Source: Cafeteria roenbergensis
Taxonomy: Eukaryota; Sar; Bigyra; Bicosoecida; Cafeteriaceae
DNA length: 34,073 nt
Direction: 5' to 3'
Assembly (NCBI GenBank): GCA_008330645.1
Contig: VLTN01000110.1
Location: 1 to 34,073, forward strand
Shown here: positions 20,070 to 27,314 of the stretch, piece after piece
Layout: each line of letters begins with the position of its first letter
Position numbering within the stretch: position 1 is the first letter of the stretch
The notes under the pieces: model-generated
Seen by the model: the letters and a program-made list of their open reading frames with translations, nothing else
The model's database searches: none
What the model was told of the DNA's origin: nothing
Program-made: the position numbers and the translations under genes

Positions 20070-20429
20070 TTTTGCCAAACTTAAGGTGCATAGCTCGTTT
20101 TGGTCCTCGCTTTTTTGTGCTCCTCAAGATTGTGCGCGGCCCTGGGCGTGACCCCGGCTGCGTTGCTTCTGGAGCTCCCGCTTCGCGTTGGAGGGGGAGA
20201 AAGGAGAGCCTGAAGTGGCGTTCATCATTGCGAGCTCAATGTGTGCCGAGTGCCACTTTGCGCGCCTCTTTTTTTACCAAGGGCGAGTGCAAACAACCCG
20301 GAATGCCACACCCTGTCAGATGAATGTGATGTGCCTCTAGTTTAAACTGAGCAATCGACGTTCTCGTCGCAGTGGACCTGACGGGACTTTTCCGGACCCG
20401 AAGACATGCTGAGCAAGCTATGCCCCTTT

Positions 20430-20743
20430 TGTCCGGCAACGCCTCCGATTCGCCCTGGTGCGTGTGATCGTAGGGAATGGTGATCACGCATCCAGCAGTG
20501 GCCAAATGGGCACCTGTTAGGTGTCCGGCGCCAGCAGGCTAGGAGTGGCAGTGCCTTGCTCGGAGTCTGCACCCACAGGGGCACTGAAACCTCGCAAGCC
20601 ACCTCCCAGCCTGCCGCGGGATGGGCGGGCGGGTCACGAATGCGGCTTTGCTCTCACACAACCTCAAAGCCGACCGCAACGGGCCCTGGAGTGCTGTGCG
20701 AGCGTTCGCACGGCACGGCGGGCAAAGCGAAGCGCACGCTGCG
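20430..20743. repeat. 314-bp direct repeat, copy A
   Basis: Essentially identical to 24418-24731 in the same orientation, starting TGTCCGGCAACGCCTCC and ending CGCACGCTGCG. It contains a short palindrome (GTGCGAGCGTTCGCAC) near its end. It has no convincing coding content. Its right edge abuts the AT-rich island exactly. Confidence 0.9.
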
Positions 20744-20939
20744 TGTTATAGTTTAGTATATTGCTGAATATGGTGATATTTCATCGCGGCCAAAATGTGT
20801 GTATAGTTCTGTGTTATAGTTTAGTATATTGCTGAATATGGTGATATTTCATCGCGGCCAAAATGTGTGTATAGTACTATACACACATTTTGGCCGCGAT
20901 GAAATATCACCATATTCAGCAATATATTTAACTATAACA
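20744..20939. repeat. Three 64-bp units, two forming a near-perfect hairpin
   Basis: Unit 1 (20744-20807) is followed by TCTG, then a direct copy (20812-20875) and an inverted copy (20876-20939). The palindrome is centred between 20875 and 20876 at TATAGTACTATA. Each unit runs TGTTATAG to GTGTATAGT and includes CATCGCGGCCAAAATGTGTG. Only two mismatches separate the hairpin arms. Confidence 0.9.
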
Positions 20940-21282
20940 GTGATTATTCGCTGAATATATTGAAAACAGTGAATATATGTTGCCCAAATATGTTAGCAGG
21001 TATTACGGGGTAAAAACTTTGCAATGTTGTCCAAAAAGTTAACAGGTAAATCATAACGTTTATCGAAAGTACCTATAAGTACCGAAAAGTACCTGGAAAT
21101 TCTCAGCGGGTATTGCCTGCTAAAAATTATCCAATGTTGCCCAGAAAATCAGCGGGTAATTATTCCCCATGCTGTACAGTGTTTTTCGCGGGAATTGTTC
21201 GGGAAGCATGGGGTACCCCCCATGGGTTCAGTGTGATTCTTTGTATTATTGCTCTGTGGGAGCATTTCGGGGATAAGAGAGG

Positions 21283-21332
21283 TGTCTCGGCAATGCCATT
21301 TTTATCTATAGTAAAATGTCATTGCCAAGACA
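21283..21332. repeat. Hairpin H1
   Basis: Stem TGTCTCGGCAATG (21283-21295) pairs with CATTGCCAAGACA (21320-21332) with one G-T. Inner stem CATTTTTA pairs with TAAAATG around the loop TCTATAG. It shares its core (AGTAAAATG, then CCAAGACA) with H2. Confidence 0.8.
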
Positions 21333-21377
21333 GCGTACAAAACACAACTGCAGGTTTTGGGGAAAGTTGTCGAAAGT

Positions 21378-21448
21378 TTAGCGGGTACTGCGGGGGGAGA
21401 AATTAGCGGGATGGGGAAAAGGGGGAGTTTTGGGGTTTTGTGTGTATA
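21378..21448. repeat. 70-bp direct repeat, first copy
   Basis: It starts TTAGCGGGTACTGCGGGG and ends in TTTTGTGTGTATA. It repeats at 21606-21674 with a few indels. Each copy is followed within about 60 bp by H2 or by a TGTGTGTATA mini-hairpin. Confidence 0.8.
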
Positions 21449-21503
21449 TTAAAAAATCCTGTTATCATCTTGCACATGGTTTGGGATTCTGTGTACAAAA
21501 CGA

Positions 21504-21570
21504 TAGTGGAGGTGTCTTGTTTTATACTTTTTCTCTCTAGTAAAATGTATTATCCAAGACACCTCCACTA
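21504..21570. repeat. Hairpin H2
   Basis: A perfect 16-bp stem: TAGTGGAGGTGTCTTG (21504-21519) with CAAGACACCTCCACTA (21555-21570). The inner sequence TTTTTCTCTCTAGTAAAATG is clearly related to the H1 core. Confidence 0.85.
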
Positions 21571-21605
21571 ATTTTACTGCAGTTCTCCGTGGCTTCCGCT
21601 AATTG

Positions 21606-21674
21606 TTAGCGGGTACTGCGGGGGGAGAAATTAGCAGGGTGGGAAAAGGGGATTTGGGGGATTTTGTGTGTATA
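21606..21674. repeat. 70-bp direct repeat, second copy
   Basis: The partner of 21378-21448. It ends in TGTGTGTATA, which pairs with TATACACACA at about 21695-21704 to form a 10-bp mini-hairpin with a 20-nt loop. Confidence 0.8.
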
Positions 21675-21840
21675 CTACCTTTTTCTCGTATTGTTATACA
21701 CACATTCTGGGTGCGGTTGGGGGGCTAAACGTCATTCATTTGTTTTAAAAAAGTGGGACTGTGAATTGAACTAGCGATAATTCAGTACATAGTTGGAGCC
21801 ATAGTTGTAGCCATTTGTGTGTATACTAACAAGACATGGT

Positions 21841-21885
21841 GCCCGGCAATCCCATTGCCTCTATAGTTAACTGGGTTATCCGGGC
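21841..21885. repeat. Hairpin H3
   Basis: GCCCGG (21841-21846) pairs with CCGGGC (21880-21885), with further imperfect pairing inside. The CTCTATAG loop region and an upstream AAGACA link it loosely to H1 and H2. It is weaker than the other two. Confidence 0.55.
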
Positions 21886-22499
21886 AATGTGCGTATAGTG
21901 ATTTCGGGGTTTTGGCGACTTCACGAAAACCCCAGCCAAGGCAGCAGCCCTCGTCTCGACACCGTTTTTGCTGGGTCTCCGAAAGTCTCAATGGGGAACT
22001 GCGGGTTGGCGACTGGGAAGACCGTGTACTTCGTGGGATTTTTGCGACATTGTGTTTTGTTTGAATCAAACGGTGGTATTCAAAACCAAACTATGACTTA
22101 ACTATGGGAGGGGTATTTCGACCCCCCGGACACTCCGAGACGTCCGAGGCGTCGTGCGGGTGCATGACTCGTCCCCTTGGATGGAATCGTGCGAATTCGT
22201 ACGATAGGGTCGTTTTTTGTGTGTGAAGTCTTCGTTTAATCATGCGAATTCTTCTGTTTGCCGTTGCTTGAACCGTAGCCTTGGAGACGATCTTGTTTGT
22301 TCGCAGGGCAATATAACGGTCGAACAAACGCGCTTCCCCCTCTGCTCCTCCCCGCCCGCAGCCCGAGCCGGCGAGCTGAGATACCTGGTTTCGACTCGTG
22401 CAAATCTTGCTGACATCCAAGTCTTCGACTACCGCGTGACTGAAGCCTCTGTGTGACAAAGCAGTAACGTAATTCACTCACGCCTAATGCTTTGACAAC

Positions 22500-22730
22500 A
22501 TGAGCTCCATTGTACCCTTCGTCGTCACGACCACGGGGCGCATGGGACCGGCGGCGTTTGACTTCCTGAGAAAGGTGGCAAACACGGCCTTTGGTGACGA
22601 GCCGAGGGAGAGGGCGCGCTGGGCCTTTCGGTGGCTGTCGAAGCTGAACGAGGTCATCGCCAAGGGGCTGGCGACGCAGCTCATCTGGCAGACGCAGTAC
22701 CTGTGGCAGCAGGTGGAGCGTCGGCGGTGA
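22500..22730 (+). pseudogene. Fragment resembling reverse transcriptase C-terminus of a LINE-type element
   Basis: A 76-residue frame from ATG 22500 to TGA 22728-22730. It carries VPFVVTTTGRMGPAAFDFL, then a helical Trp-containing segment (RWAFRWLSKLNEV) ending QQVERRR. This pattern resembles the extreme C-terminus of non-LTR retrotransposon proteins, where a TTxGxxG-type motif follows the RT domain. An in-frame TAA at 22485 and AT-rich sequence upstream show that no RT catalytic domain is attached, as in a 5'-truncated copy. The stop codon is part of GGTGAGTGCG, which is also a good 5' splice site, so a first exon of a host gene is the alternative. The family call is from pattern memory and needs a profile search. 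Confidence 0.45.
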
Positions 22731-23273
22731 GTGCGCAGGTGGGGGTGTGGGAGCTGGTGGATGGACTTGGACTGGGACTGGGGTTTGAGGTGCCTGGGAT
22801 TGCTGGTTTGCGGGTGTGCTGGATGGGGACTTGGGCTTGCGCTTCTGGGTCTGCTGGTTCGCGCGCTCTGTGACTCATTGGGGATGGATATGCTGGCTTT
22901 GCCGTGTTTCATGAGGCTGAGTAGGACTGTGTGGATGCTGGTTGCTCGTCGTGTTTTTTCCCCCCCCCCTATGATGCTGAGATCCTACGATGCTGCGAAC
23001 CTGCTCCCTTGTTATTGGGGTTGAAGCAACGAGGGAATGGTTGCACGATGTTGCCCAAATGGCTCAAGTTTCGGCACGGCGGGGACCGCCAGGGTCGCCC
23101 GAGGGACGGGAGGGAGGGTCACGCGATTTCGCACATACACTTCACGCAGGGCGCGGGCGTACGACGGTTACGGGGGGAATCATCGGAGAGCCCAACTTGG
23201 GCTCGGGACCGGAGTGCTCGCCTGAGGCTGGGGTGTCGCCAACCTTTCGACATGCCCTTGGCCGCTTTGAACC
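22731..23273. other. Unassigned sequence between RT-like fragment and palindrome
   Basis: GT-rich at first (repeated CTGGGACTGG/TGGGGT-like stretches), with a run of nine C near 22967, then average GC. No domain is recognisable in any frame. It may hold the 3' UTR of the truncated retroelement. Confidence 0.4.
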
Positions 23274-23858
23274 CTATCGGGTTGCCCTCCACAGCCAAAC
23301 CGCTGTCAGCACGAGCCCGACGGAAATTACACAATCCGAGAGCGAGAGCCTCGGCATCCAAGTTGACGGTCCCGCCCCCCCCGACTTGGACGGATTCGCT
23401 TTGGTGCTCGCCGCAGCTTCCTTCGGATGGCGTCTGCGCGCCGCGGCTTCCTCCTCATGGCGTCTGCGCGCCGCGGCTTCCTCCTCATGGCGTCTGCGCG
23501 CCGCGGCTTCCTCCTTATGGCGTCTGCGCGCCGCGGCTTCCTCCTCATGGCGTCTGCGCGCCGCGGCTTCCTCCTCATGGCGTCTGCGCGCCGCGGCTTC
23601 CTCCTCATGGCGTCTGCGCGTCTCGACGTTCTGCCAGTAGCGCTCGACCGTGTTGAGGCTTACACCCCAGTGCACGTTTTCTGGGTGTGTATCGTCTCCG
23701 TTGTCCATGTTCTGCTTGATCCTCTCCAGCATCCCATAAGCGGTGCGAACATCTCCTGGCGCATCGGCCGGAGGCTTTCGAGGCATATCGGGCATGGCTT
23801 GGAAAGTGTGCAGCCTGTGCGAAAGCGAACTTTCTGCGTTGCCAAGCCGCATAGCCAT
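23274..23858 (-). CDS. Unknown tail-anchored protein with RRRHEEEAAA repeats
   Basis: I do not recognise the family. ATGs at 23858 (MAMRLGNAESS) or 23795 (MPDMPRKPPADAPGD) open a protein of about 194 or 173 residues. The N-terminal region contains MLERIKQNMDNGDDTHPENV and NTVERYWQNVET. Six near-perfect copies of the ten-residue unit RRRHEEEAAA follow (30-bp DNA unit, 23427-23606), then a degenerate one. The alternating basic and acidic blocks predict a rigid single alpha-helix. The C-terminus is a hydrophobic segment (CVISVGLVLTAVWLW) followed by RATR and the stop, as in tail-anchored membrane proteins. The whole gene except its last codons sits in the left arm of a palindrome, with a mutated second copy facing it. 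Expression is unproven, but the intact frame here versus the broken twin suggests this is the functional copy. Confidence 0.5.
   Translation of the reverse strand: MAMRLGNAESSLSHRLHTFQAMPDMPRKPPADAPGDVRTAYGMLERIKQNMDNGDDTHPENVHWGVSLNTVERYWQNVETRRRHEEEAAARRRHEEEAAARRRHEEEAAARRRHKEEAAARRRHEEEAAARRRHEEEAAARRRHPKEAAASTKANPSKSGGAGPSTWMPRLSLSDCVISVGLVLTAVWLWRATR
23291..23848. repeat. Left arm of ~0.53-kb palindrome
   Basis: The reverse complement of 23894-24417, beginning ACAGCCAAACC. It has one more 30-bp tandem unit than the right arm. The short spacer (about 23849-23893) contains CATTCCGCGTAGC repeated twice. Confidence 0.9.
23427..23606 (-). repeat. 30-bp tandem repeat, six units
   Basis: Units start at 23427, 23457, 23487, 23517, 23547 and 23577 (plus strand ATGGCGTCTGCGCGCCGCGG plus CTTCCTCCTC), with a partial seventh at 23607. 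They are in frame with the minus-strand protein and encode RRRHEEEAAA. Confidence 0.95.
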
Positions 23859-23893
23859 TCCGCGTAGCCAGCCATTCCGCGTAGCAACGCGGT

Positions 23894-24417
23894 TTGGCAA
23901 CGCGGAAGTTCGCTTTCGCACAGGCTGCACACTTTCCAAGCCATGCCCGATATGCCTCGAAAGCCTCCGGCCGATGCGCCAGGAGATGTTCGCACCGCTT
24001 ATGGGATGCTGGAGAGGATCAAGCAGAACATGGACAACGGAGACGATACACACCCAGAAAACGTGCACTGGGGTGTAAGCCTCAACACGGTCGAGCGCTA
24101 CTGGCAGAACGTCGAGACGCGCAGACGCCATGAGGAGGAAGCCGCGGCGCGCAGACGCCATCCGGCGGAAGCCGCGGCGCGCAGACGCCATGAGGAGGAA
24201 GCCGCGGCGCGCAGACGCCATAAGGAGTAAGCCGCGGCGCGCAGACGCCATGAGGAGGAAGCCGCGGCGCGCAGACGCCATCCGAAGGAAGCTGCGGCGA
24301 GCACCAAAGCGAATCCGTCCAAGTCGGGGGGGGCGGGACCGTCAACTTGGATGCCGAGGCTCTCGCTCTCGGATTGTGAAATGTCCGTCGGGCTTGTGCT
24401 GATAGTGGTTTGGCTGT
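23894..24417. repeat. Right arm of ~0.53-kb palindrome
   Basis: It mirrors 23291-23848 and ends TTTGGCTGT at 24417, directly abutting direct-repeat copy B at 24418. Changes relative to the left arm include one fewer 30-bp unit, a PAE variant and a stop codon. Confidence 0.9.
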
Positions 24418-24455
24418 TGTCCGGCAACGCCTCCGATTCGCCCTGGTGCGTGTGA
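23943..24455 (+). pseudogene. Broken second copy of the RRRHEEEAAA protein
   Basis: It starts with the same MPDMPRKPPADAPGD at 23943 and matches the minus-strand copy through the repeats. A GAA-to-TAA change at 24228-24230 ends translation after RRRHKE. Beyond the stop the frame stays intact through the remaining repeats and a diverged membrane segment (EMSVGLVLIVVWLL), then runs into the flanking direct repeat to a stop at 24453-24455. Frame retention after the stop suggests a recent event. Confidence 0.65.
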
Positions 24456-24731
24456 TCGTAGGGAATGGTGATCACGCATCCAGCAGTGGCCAAATGGGCA
24501 CCTGTTAGGTGTCCGGCGCCAGCAGGCTAGGAGTGGCAGTGCCTTGCTCGGAGTCTGCACCCACAGGGGCACTGAAACCTCGCAAGCCACCTCCCAGCCT
24601 GCCGCGGGATGGGCGGGCGGGTCACGAATGCGGCTTTGCTCTCACACAACCTCAAAGCCGACCGCAACGGGCCCTGGAGTGCTGTGCGAGCGTTCGCACG
24701 GCACGGCGGGCAAAGCGAAGCGCACGCTGCG
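24418..24731. repeat. 314-bp direct repeat, copy B
   Basis: The same sequence and length as 20430-20743. Its left edge is the outer end of the palindrome and its right flank (CGCGCCTTGCC) differs from that of copy A. Confidence 0.9.
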
Positions 24732-25130
24732 CGCGCCTTGCCAGCGAGCTGCTTGTCTTGGCCGCCGACGCAGGCGGGTAGACTTGAGCTCGAGACCCTC
24801 TGAGTCACGCCGAGGGCACCCCCAGCACGCTGTGGGGGAGCCGCGTAGCCCAAGAGAGTGTCGTGACGATGCCAGATGGCTCGTCTGTTTTGTCGGGGTA
24901 GAATCTACGTCTGCGGACAAATATGAACCCAACCGGTTACCGAACGAACTGCCCAGCAACGGCACGGCTTCTACCCACAACAGATGTTTTTAGCCAACAG
25001 ACGTAGTGAAAGGCCGAGACGGGAGCAAGCGGCTCTCCAAACTGGCACTTGATCTTGGCGGGCAAATCTCAAGGGCAAGCAAGGTTGGATGAGAACCACG
25101 TTGGTGCACGAATAGCCAGCGGCACTCTTC
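24732..25130. other. Intergenic, 3' of the ARP4-like gene
   Basis: About 400 bp with no recognised gene. It contains a short inverted pair, CTACGTCTG (about 24906) and CAGACGTAG (about 24999). It should include the 3' UTR of the minus-strand ARP gene. Confidence 0.4.
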
Positions 25131-26995
25131 TCAAATACACCTGGCGAGTAGCTTCGAAGCGTCCCCAGAGTCCCACTCCTTCGCACTGATGAAAAGGTCT
25201 GGTAGCGTGCCTGCAGACGCGATGATCGAGCCTCCCATCCACGGTGAGTGCGTGACTTCGCTGAGAGGAACAGGCAGCAGGTGAACAGCCAACCCAGCGG
25301 CCAACGCGTCTGGCTGCGCCAGCTCCCACGAAAGGCGGTCCGCACAGTGCCCTGTGCGGGAGACCCCACCAGTGAGCAGCACTGCCTCGCCACACGCTCT
25401 ACGTGCACTCTCTTCGCACGCGAAGAGCGACGCCGCGACCATCATCGGGATGGTTGCAGCCCCAGGCGGCAGGGCAGGGAACTCCGAACTGCTTTCGTCC
25501 GCAGCTGTGCTGGCTGGAGTGTCTGGTGCGTCCTCCCGGAACAGCACGTCACCGAGGCGAGCCCTCGCTTCACCGCTCAGCCTGTGCGGGCCCACAACCA
25601 CTGGCTTTGGGACAAGCGGCGGCTTTGCCAGGTCGAACGTGCCGTCACCTGCAAGCAATGGTTGGCAGCAGTCGGCTGTTGCCTCCCTCAAACTCCTGGC
25701 GCTGTCCAAAAGTGCGCGAGCTGACGCATCCGTCGCCAGAAGCGAGGCGGGGTCCACAGGACACGTCGAGGCCTTCCCCACAGAAGAGCGCGTGATGACA
25801 GAGGTTGCCAAGTCCATAAAGTCCCCAGCGACGGTGGACTGGCGATGCGCCATAACGAGAGGATACCCTGCCTCTACGGGCGTAACACGGCAGCCCGAAG
25901 CACCAATGTCGATCACCAGGCCAGAAACAAAGCCGTGAGCAAAGCTGCGACAGCGAGACAGCATTCCGCACGCAGGCACCAACAAGGCACTGACCAGGAC
26001 GCACGAGGTCCGTCGGCGCTCACGCAGCACCGACTCGCGGGCAGGGGCTGAGTCCACCCATCTCTCTCCTGCTACTCGCTCGCCCGCGCTCGCTGCCCGG
26101 TGGATGGGCATCGAGCCGGGCAGGGCGTGCACGCCGCGCGCTGCGGATGATGCAAAGCTCCCCGTCCGCAGGCAGAGAGCACTCACCAGATGGCCACCGG
26201 CTCCCGGATAAACGAAATCCCAGCGGCTCCCCTCCAAGCCAGGGCCTCCTCAGCCCACGCCTCGCGGGCAGCGCGCGGCGCGAGAAGGTTGTCAACGACG
26301 AGGAGGCGGCGGCCCTGAAGCGCACTGCGACGCAAAGACCCCCCAGATCCGCCGCCAGGACAGGAAGAGCTTGTCGACGAGGATGGCAGGGAGCTCGAAG
26401 GGGCAGCAAGAGCCGCCTGCGCGGCGGCCGAGGGCGGCGCCGCCTCTCCGTCGGCACGAGAAAGGGCCCTCTCAATATGGGCCCAGGCTGCGTCCCAGTC
26501 CGACACAAGACCGGCCTTGACGGGAGAGGTGACTTCACACCCAGCTGGAGCCGCACCTGCAGCGAAGAAGATGCGCCGGCCAGTCGTGGGCCGCGGCCGC
26601 TTGCGGCTCCCCCCGGCGGCGGGGCCTCCGGGGGCCTCGGGCGCAGCCCACACCGTCTGTGACACGGTACACACGGTGGGCACAGTGAGCGCGAAAGACG
26701 TCGGCAGACACAGGGCGACCCATCCCAGCAAACAAGCCGGCTGGGGACGGCAGCGCAGGCAGCACGCAGGAACAACGCTCACCGAGGGCTCGTCGTAGAA
26801 TGGCACCGCATCTCCTGCAAACCCAATGCGAACGCTGTGCGTTCCAAAGTTGCACACGACGATGGAAGTATCGGGTCCCCCAGCTGCGGGTGCACATTGG
26901 CGCGGGAGGGCAAGGCTGGAGCCGTCTCGGAACAAGCGCAGGTCGTTGAGCTGCCCTGGCCCACGCGCCACGAGCCGAGGAGCACTCTCACCCAT
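25131..26995 (-). CDS. ARP4: Actin-related protein, ARP4/BAF53-like
   Basis: ARP4 is a nuclear actin-fold subunit of NuA4, SWR1 and INO80 chromatin complexes. Proposed exons: 26995-26783, 26656-26187 and 25944-25131. The introns are 126 and 242 bp, with GTGAGC and GTGAGT donors, ACAG and GCAG acceptors, and conserved phases (about 498 residues). Exon 1 has the actin phosphate-1 loop region (SIVVCNFGTHSVRIGFAGD, then FYDEPS). Exon 2 has SPVKAGLVSDWDAAW and LAPRAAREAWAEEAL. Exon 3 has phosphate-2 motif GLVIDIGASGCRVTPV, an AGDF motif typical of ARP4, LLTGGVS and the C-terminal SPWMGGSIIASAGTL. Low-complexity insertions account for the extra length over the usual 430-490. The start is uncertain; ATG 26995 is the best in-frame candidate, and the first codons look unlike actin. 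It is divergent from the Tdp1 gene. Confidence 0.8.
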
Positions 26996-27314
26996 GAAAG
27001 CCCCAGTACTTGCGCGGACGCAGTGTCCCTGTTTCGTGGACGCGGCCCGGGGTGTGGCCAGGCTCAGCCTTTCGCGACGCTTGGGCGCTGTTTGCAAATT
27101 CTCAAATATGTGGGCGCTCGCGCCCGCACCACTCCGAAATCGCCTCGGCGGGGCGCTGCTCGGCCAGCACTCGCAGGTCCAAGGTGACAGACCAAGCCGC
27201 TGAAGCTCAAAGGGGGCGCACGCAGCGGGTCTTCGTCCTCTGTGGGGGTCGCGGGCTTGGGGAGTCAGGGCGCGCACTGTGCGGCCTTGCCGCAACCGGG
27301 TCTAGCTGCCGCCG
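26996..27314. promoter_or_regulatory. Divergent region between ARP4-like and Tdp1 genes
   Basis: About 320 bp separating two head-to-head genes with nuclear roles (chromatin and DNA repair). It presumably carries both promoters. No TATA box or clear motif was recognised. The minus-strand frame continues open through it, so the ARP start could lie further upstream. Confidence 0.35.

Larger units (their letters stand above)
19338..20187. repeat. Right arm of ~850-bp inverted repeat
   Basis: The reverse complement of 12422-13271. It begins inside the last codons of the CX9C gene, so this arm carries that gene's natural stop and 3' UTR, and ends at 20187 just past a segment rich in G-runs. It holds tRNA copies 4 and 5 on the plus strand. 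Because this arm continues a functional gene end, it is the better candidate for the original copy; the left arm would then be the derived inverted duplicate. Confidence 0.9.
20940..22499. other. AT-rich non-coding island with repeated motifs
   Basis: No gene is recognised. The sequence is much more AT-rich than the rest of the window. It contains four related blocks around AGCGGGTAYTRCGGGG (about 20993, 21106, 21379, 21607), recurrent TGTGTGTATA (21439, 21665, 21816; inverted at 21695), three AAGTACC-type units near 21068-21090, and a short palindrome CATGGGGTACCCCCCATG near 21208. The right part (about 22100-22480) is closer to average GC and has a weak open frame on the minus strand with no recognisable domain. 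Confidence 0.6.
20744..24417. mobile_element. Composite 3.67-kb insert bounded by 314-bp direct repeats
   Basis: Everything between the two direct repeats differs from its surroundings. The left half (20744 to about 22480) is AT-rich and hairpin-dense. The middle has an ORF resembling a reverse transcriptase C-terminus (22500-22730). The right third is a palindrome with two copies of an unknown gene. The left boundary starts with a 64-bp repeat and the right boundary is the exact outer end of the palindrome. This fits an inserted element or nested insertions, with the flanking sequence duplicated. A 314-bp target duplication is far too long for a normal transposase, so recombination or long-terminal-repeat-like behaviour is more likely. 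The type of element is not identified. Confidence 0.55.

Noticed and set aside
20430-20743. Direct-repeat copies as protein-coding exons (frames with MSGASRLGVAVPCSESAP)
   Set aside because: The frame lacks any domain, is short and differs in its downstream continuation between copies; the identity is explained by DNA duplication.
22091-22477. 128-codon minus-strand frame in the AT-rich island
   Set aside because: It begins at a non-ATG codon, has no domain or repeat conservation and crosses a composition boundary.
23427-23606. CRISPR-like array of 30-bp repeats
   Set aside because: The units are contiguous without spacers, are in frame and encode a decapeptide repeat; this is a coding minisatellite.
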